A DNA stretch of 64,000 nt from Phallusia mammillata (Eukaryota; Chordata; Ascidiacea; Phlebobranchia; Ascidiidae), in the NCBI GenBank assembly GCA_003260075.1, contig QLIY01000102.1, positions 152,309 through 216,308 of the forward strand, read 5' to 3'. Position 1 is the stretch's first letter; every line of letters starts with the position of its first letter. Of this stretch, positions 48,001 to 57,928 are shown one piece after another. The notes below the pieces were generated by a model that was not told where the DNA came from, searched no databases, and was given only the letters and a program-made list of their open reading frames with translations. The position numbers and the translations under genes are program-made.

Positions 48001-51000
48001 GCGGTAAATACTAGGGTTATTTGGACAAACAAAGTGGGATGCACATCTACATAACTACATCTACCATCTGTGTAAATTTCAGCCAAATCCATCAAACATT
48101 TGATAGAAAAACGAGTCGGACAAACTTCGGGGAAAAATACCCATTTTAGGGGGCTAGCGGGGTAAATACTGGGGTTATCAACAAAAACAAAGTGGGATGC
48201 ACATCTACATAACTACATCTACCATCTGTGTAAATTTCAGCCAAATCCATCAAACATTTGATAGAAAAACGAGTCGGACAAACTTCGGGGAAAAATACCC
48301 ATTTTAGGGGGCTAGCGGGGTAAATACTGGGGTTATCAACAAAAACAAAGTGGGATGCACATCTACATAACTACATCTACCATCTGTGTAAATTTCAGCC
48401 AAATCCATCAAACATTTGATAGAAAAACGAGTCGGACAAACTTCGGGGAAAAATACCCATTTTAGGGGGCTAGCGGGGTAAATACTGGGGTTATCAACAA
48501 AAACAAAGTGGGATGCACATCTACATAACTACATCTACCATCTGTGTAAATTTCAGCCAAATCCATCAAACATTTGATAGAAAAACGAGTCGGACAAACT
48601 TCGGGGAAAAATACCCATTTTAGGGGGCTAGCGGGGTAAATACTGGGGTTATCAACAAAAACAAAGTGGGATGCACATCTACATAACTACATCTACCATC
48701 TGTGTAAATTTCAGCCAAATCCATCAAACATTTGATAGAAAAACGAGTCGGACAAACTTCGGGGAAAAATACCCATTTTAGGGGGCTAGCGGGGTAAATA
48801 CTGGGGTTATCAACAAAAACAAAGTGGGATGCACATCTACATAACTACATCTACCATCTGTGTAAATTTCAGCCAAATCCATCAAACATTTGATAGAAAA
48901 ACGAGTCGGACAAACTTCGGGGAAAAATACCCATTTTAGGGGGCTAGCGGGGTAAATACTGGGGTTATCAACAAAAACAAAGTGGGATGCACATCTACAT
49001 AACTACATCTACCATCTGTGTAAATTTCAGCCAAATCCATCAAACATTTGATAGAAAAACGAGTCGGACAAACTTCGGGGAAAAATACCCATTTTAGGGG
49101 GCTAGCGGGGTAAATACTGGGGTTATCAACAAAAACAAAGTGGGATGCACATCTACATAACTACATCTACCATCTGTGTAAATTTCAGCCAAATCCATCA
49201 AACATTTGATAGAAAAACGAGTCGGACAAACTTCGGGGAAAAATACCCATTTTAGGGGGCTAGCGGGGTAAATACTGGGGTTATCAACAAAAACAAAGTG
49301 GGATGCACATCTACATAACTACATCTACCATCTGTGTAAATTTCAGCCAAATCCATCAAACATTTGATAGAAAAACGAGTCGGACAAACTTCGGGGAAAA
49401 ATACCCATTTTAGGGGGCTAGCGGGGTAAATACTGGGGTTATCAACAAAAACAAAGTGGGATGCACATCTACATAACTACATCTACCATCTGTGTAAATT
49501 TCAGCCGAATCCATCAAACATTTGATAGAAAAACGAGTCGGACAAACTTCGGGGGAAAATACCCATTTTAGGGGGCTAGCGGGGTAAATACTGGGGTTAT
49601 CAACAAAAACAAAGTGGGATGCACATCTACATAACTACATCTACCATCTGTGTAAATTTCAGCCAAATCCATCAAACATTTGATGGAAAAACGAGCAGGA
49701 CAAACTTCGGGGAAAAAATACCCATTTTAGGGGGCTAGCGGGGTAAATACTGGGGTGATCAACAAAAACAAAGTGGGATGCACATCTACATGACTATATC
49801 TACCATCTGTGTAAATTTCATCCAAATCCATCAAGGATTTGATGGAAAAACGAGTCGGACAAACTTTGGGGAGAAGAAAAAAAAGAAAAAACATTTTGAG
49901 TAAAATCAATATGTGTCCCCTTCAGGGAAGGGGACCCATAATTATTAAACTGAAGTAAGCTCGAATTCCATTATCATACACACCTTTCTTGATGATATCT
50001 GTGGTGAACAATATTTTACCAAACTGTCAAAGAAAGGTTGTATTTCACAAAAAGCCAATCTTTCATGGTACACAAGCATTCTTCTGCAAAACTGACCTGG
50101 CAATGATGTTTCAGCAATCAATAAAATATAGTGCTTACAACATATGAATTATTTTCAAAACAATATTGTGTTGAAAACTCGTAACTACCAACAATAAAGC
50201 CCCCCCCCCTAAATTTCATCCAAATCCATCAAGGATTTGATGGAAAAACGAGTTGGAGAACTTTGGGGAGAAGAAAAAAAAAAGAAAAAAAAGAAAAAAC
50301 ATTTTAAGTAAAATCAATATGTGTCCCCTTCAGGGAAGGGGACCCATAATTATTAAACTGAAGTAAGCTCGAATTCCATTATCATACACACCTTTCTTGA
50401 TGATATCTGTGGTGAACAATATTTTACCAAACTGTCAAAGAAAGGTTGTATTTCACAAAAAGCCAATCTTTCATGGTACACAAGCATTCTTCTGCAAAAC
50501 TGACCTAGCAAATGATGTTTCAGCAATCAATAAAATATAGTGCTTACAACATACGAATTATTTTCAAAACAATATTGTGTTGAAAACTTGTAACTACCAA
50601 CAATAAACAAAACAAACCAAGTAGACCCCTTTTATGCAATATAGAGTCTTTTTCTTCAAGCAACCCAACTGAAAGATTTCCAATGAAGTTTTCAAGAACA
50701 GCAAAGCTTTGGTAATTACATATTTTGTCAATCATGTCAGTGAAAGCACTGCAGAGGACTTTAGAACAACTTCCAACTGTTTTTACTATGTCCTGGAATT
50801 GCAGGAAACAAATATGTATCAACATAAATAACTTACCTAAAAAATTATAGAAAGTATAAGAATTTGTAAGCACAATCTGGCTGATACCTTGAAAGAACCA
50901 TCTGGTTGTTGTATCCATGACAACAAGCATCGATCCAGATGCCGTTTGCTTGTCCAATCTGAAAAAATACATAACATTAAAATTTAAAACATTAAAACAA

Positions 51001-51331
51001 TTGTTTATTTATACAACTAACATCATTTGATTTACACTCAAACTTAAGTATTTTAACAGACAATTTGTGGTAGATTCCAGACACCCATACATACCTGTGG
51101 AGGTAACCACTCCCACAAACAAACTAACAGAATAAAATCAAAATAATTTCCATCAAGAAGGACTAAAGCAATAAACAAATAATGTTTCTTACCATTAATC
51201 CATACCATTCTCGGATGTTGTTCATTTTTCCCATCACAAATATCAGCATAATTTTTAATTAAAATAAGAAGGCTCATTCGATGTGGTGTAATGTGATCAT
51301 GTGCTGACGTGTCTCCACTCAAAGTAAACAT
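42072..51331 (-). CDS. ANAPC5: Anaphase-promoting complex subunit 5, 17 exons
   Basis: APC5 is a TPR scaffold subunit of the APC/C, the ubiquitin ligase that drives exit from mitosis. Exons: 51193-51331, 50888-50958, 50618-50792, 50390-50504 (or allelic 49982-50096), 46288-46456, 45651-45790, 45129-45258, 44974-45060, 44731-44912, 44514-44652, 44033-44110, 43846-43967, 43554-43668, 42636-42785, 42412-42562, 42252-42351, 42072-42198. All phases join and total 2190 bp (729 aa; human APC5 is 755). Diagnostic segments are LTQRQAEYFFSQQAALIEGK, HYLSYLNNLRVKEF, FAALNLALLHLKFGH, SLWRMYGKR and AASNELLNHIKLRFPLNSSQ. The start is uncertain: the frame is open upstream to an acceptor at 51367, so a further 5' exon is possible. 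One intron contains the 158-bp array. Confidence 0.93.
43036..43294. repeat. Foldback inverted repeat (~100-bp arms, ~55-bp loop)
   Basis: The left arm (about 43036-43136, with GCTACTTGGCTGCAAATTAT) and right arm (about 43189-43294, with ATAATTTGCAGCCAAGTAGC) are reverse complements at roughly 90-95% identity by eye. The element lies in an ANAPC5 intron. It could be a MITE or foldback element, or an inverted allelic join; transcription would give a long hairpin. Confidence 0.75.
43781..43790. repeat. Ten-G join duplicating the 3' end of ANAPC5 exon 12
   Basis: The block with GAGCAAACCTTCTTGTTTGC occurs at 43737 and 43848. The downstream copy is only a partial exon; the full exon is 43846-43967. 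Confidence 0.8.
45967..46266. mobile_element. Non-autonomous hAT-like element (300 bp) beside an ANAPC5 splice donor
   Basis: Termini CAGGGGTGTTCAAC and GTTGAACACCCCTG are perfect inverted repeats. The flanks GTGCAGTC (45959-45966) and GTGTAGTC (46267-46274) match in 7 of 8 bases. The element ends 22 bp downstream of exon 46288-46456 in transcript direction. Confidence 0.85.
46825..49942. mobile_element. ~3.1 kb repeat element with satellite core and 3' hairpin (Helentron/DINE-like)
   Basis: The left end resembles the dispersed CTAGAAAGGTGG motif (here CTAGAAGGGTGGC). It is followed by family motifs, GGGTCCCATACC and GCAAGCAGAAGC. The middle is a tandem array (47983-49870) preceded by diverged repeat-like units from about 47220. 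The right end is the hairpin CCCCTTCAGGGAAGGGG and then ACCCATAAT, shared with 34606-34728. No transposase or Rep/helicase frame is seen. The arrangement of a conserved 5' block, a tandem core and a 3' hairpin is known from Helentron-derived DINE/HINE and bivalve Pearl elements. Assignment here is inference. Confidence 0.6.
47983..49870. repeat. Tandem array of a 158-bp unit, about 12 copies
   Basis: The word CCCATTTTAGGGGG starts units at 47983, 48140, 48298, 48456, 48614, 48772, 48930, 49088, 49246, 49404, 49562 and 49721. The spacing is 158 bp (157 and 159 at the edges). Units from 48140 to about 49404 appear identical, while the first and last two are diverged. It sits inside an ANAPC5 intron within a larger repeat element. 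Confidence 0.95.
49982..50096 (-). other. Allelic duplicate of ANAPC5 exon 4
   Basis: The exon (with RRMLVYHERLAFCEIQPFFD) is repeated at 50390-50504 with the same phase and donor. Ten C (50200-50209) lie between the two ~390-bp copies. Using both exons would break the reading phase (115 bp each), so they are probably two alleles. Confidence 0.75.
50200..50209. repeat. Ten-C join between duplicated flanks
   Basis: About 390 bp (AAATTTCATCCAAATCCATC onward, 49812 and 50211) are repeated with minor differences. This is the first spacer written as C rather than G in the window. Confidence 0.8.
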
Positions 51332-51547
51332 TTTAAACTGTACATCAATACCTAGAACACTAAATATCTGCAACAATAAGACAATTTATTCACAAATCCA
51401 AGTGTAACTTTTTTAGATTTTTACCAAAATCACGACTTGTCACTGCACAGGACAATACAGAGCTAACGTTGGGATATAGTCCTAAAGCCAATTCAATAAA
51501 AGCCATCCATAATGTCAAATTTGAACCATCCAAATAATTCTAGAATA

Positions 51548-51559
51548 CCCCCCCCCCCC
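51548..51559. repeat. C-run join between duplicated flanks
   Basis: GACTTGTCACTGCACAGGAC occurs at 51434 and 51561. About 110 bp are duplicated. The twelve C include flank bases. Confidence 0.75.
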
Positions 51560-52106
51560 GACTTGTCACTGCACAGGACAATACAGAGCTAACGTTGGGA
51601 TATAGTTCTGAATCCAATTAAATAAAAGCCATCCATAATGTCAAATTTGAACCAAACAAATAATTCTAGAATATATAACTAAACTCCCAGTGGAGAAAAC
51701 CCACAATCCCACATTGAGATTTCTGGGAGTTTTTTAGTTTTGGCTGCTTTTTAATACATGATTAGTGCTACCGTTTCTGTTATATAATTTATGTCACACA
51801 CTTGCGAGTAAAACTATTACTTTTAACAGACAGCAAAGTAAACAAAAAACTAGTTTTAGAACAATCCTGACCAAAAACCAGAATTGAGAATTGAGATACA
51901 TATGCAGTAATTTATACTTTACCGCGTTCGCGAAAATCCACATCTAGTTTTGTGTAAAAGTTTCACATAGAAAATATTCTACACACAAATTCAATGTTTT
52001 TGCAAAAAAATGCAAAGGTTTTGCTAAAAAAAGAACGTTGGTTCAATTAAACCCAATTGTTTTGTGCACATAAATTATAAACTAATGTTTGTTAGAATAA
52101 AAATTG

Positions 52107-52116
52107 CCCCCCCCCC
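52107..52116. repeat. Ten-C join between duplicated flanks
   Basis: CCACATCTAGTTTTGTGTAA occurs at 51939 and 52118. About 165 bp are duplicated with few differences. Confidence 0.8.
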
Positions 52117-52285
52117 ATCCACATCTAGTTTTGTGTAAAAGTTTCACATAGAAAATATTCTACATACAAATTCAATGTTTTTGCAAAAAAATGCAAAGGT
52201 TTTGCTAAAAAAGAACGTTGGTTCAATTAAACCCAACTTTTTTGTGCACATAAATTATAAACTAATGTTTGTTAGAATAAAAATT

Positions 52286-52286
<1 letters not shown>

Positions 52287-52346
<60 letters not shown>
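52287..52346. repeat. Long poly-C tract (60 bp)
   Basis: An uninterrupted C run lies just upstream of OGG1. Sequence changes abruptly on its right side (GACCGCTCACTCC). It is comparable to the 82-83-base G tracts. Confidence 0.7.
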
Positions 52347-52347
<1 letters not shown>

Positions 52348-52425
52348 ACCGCTCACTCCAAGCGCTTCGTAGGTGTTTCCCCTGTAGAAGAAGTGCATGG
52401 TATTTCCTGTACAAAACATCAAAAC

Positions 52426-55269
52426 ATGAACAAAATTTCATGCCGCAACAAACAATTTCAGCTGAAACTAAATTTAACATGTGGTCAATCTTTCAGGTAA
52501 GATGCAATTGTTGTATAGAATATTTTGCTTGTTTATTTGTGGTGAAGATTTTTTGACACGGCTTCTGACTGTTTGGATTATGTTATGGAAGGTAGTTTGG
52601 ATTTTTTGTTGCATGCATATATGTAATTGCCATTATACTTCTGCTGGGACTGAATACAAAAGAAATGTAAACATCTATGTTTACATACTCAAGGTGGAGG
52701 TGTGTTGATGAAAATCTGCTCATTGGAGTTTTTTCACATCGAGTATGGCTTCTTTATCAGAAGGAACACTGCATCAACTATAAAGTTCTGGCATGTCCCC
52801 ACTGGTCAGCAACCTCCTCTAATCTGCCTGGTAATATTTTCATGTTAAACAGAATGAAAGCAAGCTCGTCTTACTTTGGATTTCTTTTGTAAGGTAAAAG
52901 AAAACAATCTCTAACAATCAATGACATCAGAAGTTTATCCTCATTATCAGGTCATTTAAATAAACTAAGCCACCGTAAATGTAACTGTGGAGAGGCTGAA
53001 CAAGCATTGCTTGAAGATTATCTGCAAATCAATGTTTGCTGGAGTGATCTTCTATCAGAATGGATTTTGAAGGATAAGTATGTTTGTAACTATTCTACCT
53101 ATTTATTGTATTGTGTGTGTTTAAACAGAAACAAAAAATTTCAATCATTTGTAGAAGATTTTTGAAGACTGGTAATTCATCCCAAGGCATCCATGTACTT
53201 CGACAAGACCCAGTGGAAACTTTAATTTCTTTTTTGTGCTCTGTCAATAATTCTATTTATAGAATTGTCCCACTCGTGGAAAAACTGTGCAATCAATTTG
53301 GTGATAAGGTAGATGTATATTTACCTACTGATAAAATAAAAATAAAATATAGGTAATATAAGTTTAATTGGTTTAATACAAACTAACAAATTATTGATAA
53401 CGGTAAGAAATACAAATCCAATAGCCATACAGGATAAAACAAGGCAAATAAGAATTTGTAATGGTTGAATATTTTTTTAGTTATTCGAGTGTGAGGGAAA
53501 AATGTTACATGATTTTCCTGACCTCCAAACTTTAAGTAGAGACGAAAACATTCCTAAATTACGGAATCTTGGATTTGGATACCGAGCTGGATTTATAGTA
53601 AAGTGTGCTAAAAAGGTATATATTTTATGCACCTAATTTTGTGGAAGTATAGCTGATTTATAGTGTTTTGTCAGGTCCTAAACAATGGAGGTGAAAAGTG
53701 GATGATGTCGTTACGAAGTGACAATTATGAAACAGCGAGTGAGAAACTGGTACAACTACCAGGAGTGGGACACAAGGTTGATGGAGAAATCATACCACCC
53801 AGAATAACACTACCTTAATTTTGCACACTTAACCTTCATATATAGGAGCTGGATGTTGATTTAAAAAGAAATGATTATAAGTGTCAACAAGATGTTAGCC
53901 ATTGAGATGGCCCAGTGATTGATGCATGTCTTGTTCTAATAAGTTGTGGGTTCCACCCTGTCTCTGCCCATGTGTTTGCCAAAGCAAGAAACTAAAGTGT
54001 CATTGCATTGTTTTAACCCAAAGGAACCTGGTGGGTGTAACTAAACAACTAGTTGTAACAGCAGTTGTTTTTAGGTTGCAGATTGTGTGTGTTTGATGGC
54101 ACTGGATAAACCAGAGGCTGTACCAGTTGATACACATGTTCGACAAATTGCTAATCGTGACTATGCCTACAAAGTTGCTGCAAAATCTCTCACTCCAAAT
54201 GCCTACAGACAGATTGGTAAGTTTCTTTACAACTAGTTATTTCACACCTGGCCTAATATGTTCGATTAGAAAGAAAGTATTTTACTTTTCTTTTTGTATA
54301 ATTTGGTCAACACAATGTGTTGAAAATTCTTTTCAATGAATATTCGACACATACTGACTGAACCAAGTGAAGTGAAATTGATTTGATTTTTGTTGGTCGT
54401 AAAAGTAAGATCACACACACATTGAAGGTCAGACATTTTTGTGTTGTGAAAAAGTCAATGCAAGCAATGTCTGGCATCCACGTTATTGCACAGGGGAACA
54501 AAAAACTTACTTTTAGCTCACTGGGAAGTGAGTTTGGCGCACTGTGAGTTTATCACTACTTGTGGATGCCATTGTTGGGAACAGTCGTGCGGGCCCAAGA
54601 AGATAATCACCCATGTTATGAAAGATGATGGGGTTTTACAGGAGAAGAAACCACCAAAAGCAACCCTGCTATATCGTTATAGTTTCATGTAGCAAAATGC
54701 AAAGCGGGTCGTCAAAACAAAATTAAGAGCAAATTAAAACCCTTTGCGACTGCGGTGGGGTTCGAACGCACGGCTAAGTCCATTTCGGGATCCCCGCTCT
54801 GCCAACTAAGCTACACAGGCTCGGTGGTGCAGCCCGTCGAAAGCCGAAACGCAAACACCATTGCCGGTCTCGTATTCTGCACATGCCAGCTCCGTAGTTG
54901 GAGATCGCTTGGTCGACCATTGATCAGCTTAGAATTTAGATGATCATACATTCATAAGTGGTATCAACCCTGAAGCTGATCATGCAGTCTAGCGATCACA
55001 GCATAGGCTACTCATTTATTGAATTTTGGCATTTACCACATGGGAATGCTTGAGAGACCGGGTTGCTTAGATATAACGCTTTGTTTTTTTTGCATTATTT
55101 CACATTTGACTGTTTTGTTTTACCAGGAGATTTTTTCCGATCAATTTGGGGAAAGCATGCTGGATGGGCACAGGCTGAGCTATTCGTGGGTGAAATTAAC
55201 GTCAAACCGGAAACGTACAGTTTTCACGTTCACCAAAGCAACGCAAAAAAGAAGAAAATGCATACCTGA
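52426..55269 (+). CDS. OGG1: 8-oxoguanine DNA glycosylase, 8 exons
   Basis: OGG1 removes 8-oxoguanine opposite cytosine in base excision repair. Exons: 52426-52496, 52694-52830, 52894-53077, 53129-53308, 53481-53615, 53675-53776, 54075-54216, 55127-55269. Landmarks are LTCGQSFRWR, HVLRQDPVETLISFLCS, LRNLGFGYRAGFI, the HhH motif [20 protein letters not shown] with the catalytic Lys (about residue 270), the Asp of PVDTH 19 residues later, and FFRSIWGKHAGWAQAELF. The Lys-Asp spacing equals human K249/D268. The basic tail NAKKKKMHT may be a nuclear signal. Exon 4 reads in frame only if the T-run at 53159-53163 has one more T, or if exon 3 uses a later donor at about 53083. With the extra T the protein is 364 aa. 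Met 52426 is the only start seen, although the frame is open further 5'. Confidence 0.92.
54747..54820 (-). pseudogene. tRNA-derived sequence, probably the head of a SINE
   Basis: On the minus strand the 74 bases contain a good A box (TAGCTTAGTTGG) and B box (CGTTCGAACCCC). The acceptor arms pair in six of seven positions and the D stem can form. The anticodon stem does not pair and the T stem has a mismatch, so a functional tRNA is unlikely. The diverged sequence on its 3' side and its position in an OGG1 intron are consistent with a tRNA-derived SINE. Confidence 0.55.
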
Positions 55270-56196
55270 CCATTGCAGTAATTTGAAAGCTGCATTTTTT
55301 TGCATTGTTTTTTTACCTCCACATATCATGTAAATGACAACAAGAACAGTAAAGAAAACAACACAGAAGATTGGTACTTGTTTTCAATCGAAGTTTATTA
55401 AAGTAGCAAACTCCTAATTCGCAAAACCAATTTATTCATTCATCAAGTCTACTAACTAATTACGCAAACACCATGTTATTACGTCAACAATTTATACATT
55501 TTGTAATTGTTTTACGCAATACCAGAAATATCAGCGGCACTAACACCAGCATGACAGGAATAGAGAACACACTCGGACAGACAAAGTAGTCCGCCGAGCT
55601 TGGTTTCGCGATGTTGAAAAAACATGCATTGCCAAAACTATACAAAAAAAGCTTACTTCACAACGTTGGACAATGGCGCAATTTTAATCCAAATAGGGGG
55701 GATGTTTTAGGTGAATAACGTTACAATAATATTACAAACAATGAAATCCAAACTAATAGCTCCAACCGATAACATTCGTACATTTTCGCACAATTGAAAT
55801 CCAGGTAGCCTACGTTACAGTATTTCCTTAAAACTAGACCCGTAAAACGCTACAAAGTCAGCAATGTGGCTTTATGTTAAAAAAACAATTCTCTGGCCCT
55901 GCGCTGCGGCATCGGAAATACACTGAGTCAAAAAAGCTTTAAAATGTGGATGTGGAAGTCGTCTCCCTGCTGTGCAGATTCTTTGAATTTTAATGTTACT
56001 GAACAGATAGTATACACATACAGGTTATTACAAACAAGCGTGCCTTTAAATGTGATTTTCCCTGTTAGTTTTGAAATCTGATAATGTTGAAGAGTATAGT
56101 GGAAATGAAACAAAAAAAACGTTTTCTGCGAATTACTGTTGTAAAATGTCGAAGTCGCGTCATAAAATTATTACGTAAAGCTGCAATGCTAGTGAC

Positions 56197-56596
56197 TAGG
56201 GATGTGCCAAAACTGCAAATGTTCTGTTTGGTCGAGCACCGAGCATCTCACTTTAATGCTCGGTGCTCGGCCGAGCACGCTCGGTGCATTGTGACGTCAC
56301 AAAAAAATCCCCTTTCTACGTTTTAGCTCTACAAGGTCTCTTACGTCACCGGGGCGGTGTTTTATTCAGCTGTACATGTCCACAAAGTTCGTGTTTTCCA
56401 CCATCTAGTACATTTGAAAAATCTTTCGTTTTTGTTAATAGACACCCTTTAGAACGCTAGTTACGTATGCTAGCAGGGCATAAATATGCAAATTTAACGC
56501 TCGGGTCAGTTTGTGCAACTGCTCGGCCGAGCACCGAGCATTAAAAACAGCGAGGTACCGAGTACTCGGGTTCTGGCTCGGCTCGGCCCATCCCTA
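56197..56596. mobile_element. Non-autonomous hAT-like element (400 bp) with CTCGGCCGAGC palindromes
   Basis: Left end TAGGGATGTGCC and right end GGCCCATCCCTA are 12-bp inverted repeats with one mismatch. The perfect 8-bp duplication CTAGTGAC is at 56189-56196 and 56597-56604. The interior repeats GCTCGGTGCTCGGCCGAGCA motifs near both ends. No transposase frame is present. Confidence 0.9.
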
Positions 56597-56604
56597 CTAG
56601 TGAC

Positions 56605-56960
56605 AAGCAATAACTCATGACACCTGCCTGTACTTTTAAGCATCAGTCTTCTGGTCGGGATTAATGGACAGGACTTGCCTAACCAAACTTTACCGAAATA
56701 TAGTAACGGCCTGTTAGCCAACTCCACATCTTTTAGTATGCCATTAGCTACAGCCTTTTCCAAAATTTTCATCGACTCATTCCCATGCGCTAAATTTGTA
56801 AACAATGCATAATAAGCTGTATTCATTCAATCACATTGTCAAATATTTTTCACATCATAGAAAAAAAGCTTCACTTAATTATCAAAAGTCTATACTTACA
56901 AATATTATTTGCAATTTTTTTCCACTTTTCTTCAGTATTGTTCCCAAGAAGTAAAGTGAC
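56605..56960 (-). pseudogene. Possible gene fragment, family unknown
   Basis: A frame ending AAT ATT T|GTAAG near 56900 joins in phase to one starting after ACAG at about 56817. The joined product reads YYALFTNLAHGNESMKILEK and VELANRPLLYFGKVWLGKS. The frame then runs into the hAT element's terminus. It looks protein-like but matches no family I can name. It may be a degraded or truncated gene, or the 3' end of a gene whose other exons I missed. Confidence 0.3.
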
Positions 56961-57928
56961 AAGATAATTAAAACGGCGGTAGAATTTTGTTTGACAATAG
57001 TTAGCGCAGTAAGGAAAAACAGATATTAAAAAGGACAAAGTCAGGAATTTGAAAAAGATTTTGTTGCAACAACAGTTTTTTAATGGGCGGGTGCTTCATA
57101 TATACTCGCTCAAGTGAAAACAAAACAATGAGATAAAGTTATTTCAAACGACATCACATGTTGGCAAAACCACTTGAGACAATTATCTCGGAAAGGTCCG
57201 GCATGTGTGTTACCGCATTCGGCAACAGCGCACCGGTTTGCATAACGGGTATAAAACAAAAGGCCGCAACAAATATTGAATAATACATGATATAATTGCT
57301 GATATACTTCACTGCTGTTGCTGGATGTAAGTTAGTGAGGCCCGGTTTATATGATAGTTTACCAGGCCACACTCTTTTTGACTAACCCTTCAATTGACAG
57401 AAAAACTTATAAAAATGTTTCGAAAACAATCATGCGAGTACAATTTTGAATTGAGCAAAGCATAGTTTGATTCAAACTTTGCCATATATCAGTATGTAAA
57501 CGATGTATGTGCTGGCTTAAAAAAATTAATGAAATAAATAATTGCACTTGGCAATAAAAACAACAGTCACACAAAATGTAGAAGGGCTCATCGCCGCTGG
57601 TAATTAAAGAAAAATTTCAAAACCGCATACTTATCGGGCTTGGATGGTCTGAGCTACCTGTTTGCTTAAATTTCGTTGTAATCCATAAAAGTATTTCAAA
57701 ACGATAATCTTTTTCTCCATTGCACAGGCGATCGACATACTTTGATGTTATTTCACAAACGAAAAAACAGAAAAGGTGTATAGGAATGGAAACGACACAC
57801 CAGTCGGGCTGGGTAGTGAATAAAACGCTGATAATACTTTAACGTAGAGGATTAATCTCAACTAGTAAGCAAAAATATTTACTTAAAAAATGAATTGGAA
57901 ATTAGTACGAAAATGCTAAACCACGATG

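Larger units (their letters stand above)
51332..52425. promoter_or_regulatory. Divergent promoter region between ANAPC5 and OGG1
   Basis: The two start codons lie about 1.1 kb apart and point away from each other. The true distance is shorter, because two allelic duplications (joins at 51548-51559 and 52107-52116) and a 60-base C run (52287-52346) inflate it. No TATA box or specific factor site can be defended. Confidence 0.5.
55270..57928. other. Interval between OGG1 and CTR1
   Basis: This contains one hAT-like element (56197-56596) and a possible minus-strand gene fragment (56600-56960). No other gene is supported. Confidence 0.45.

Noticed and set aside
47983..49870. CRISPR array
   Set aside because: The repeats are directly adjacent 158-bp units with no unique spacers, in an animal genome: a satellite array.
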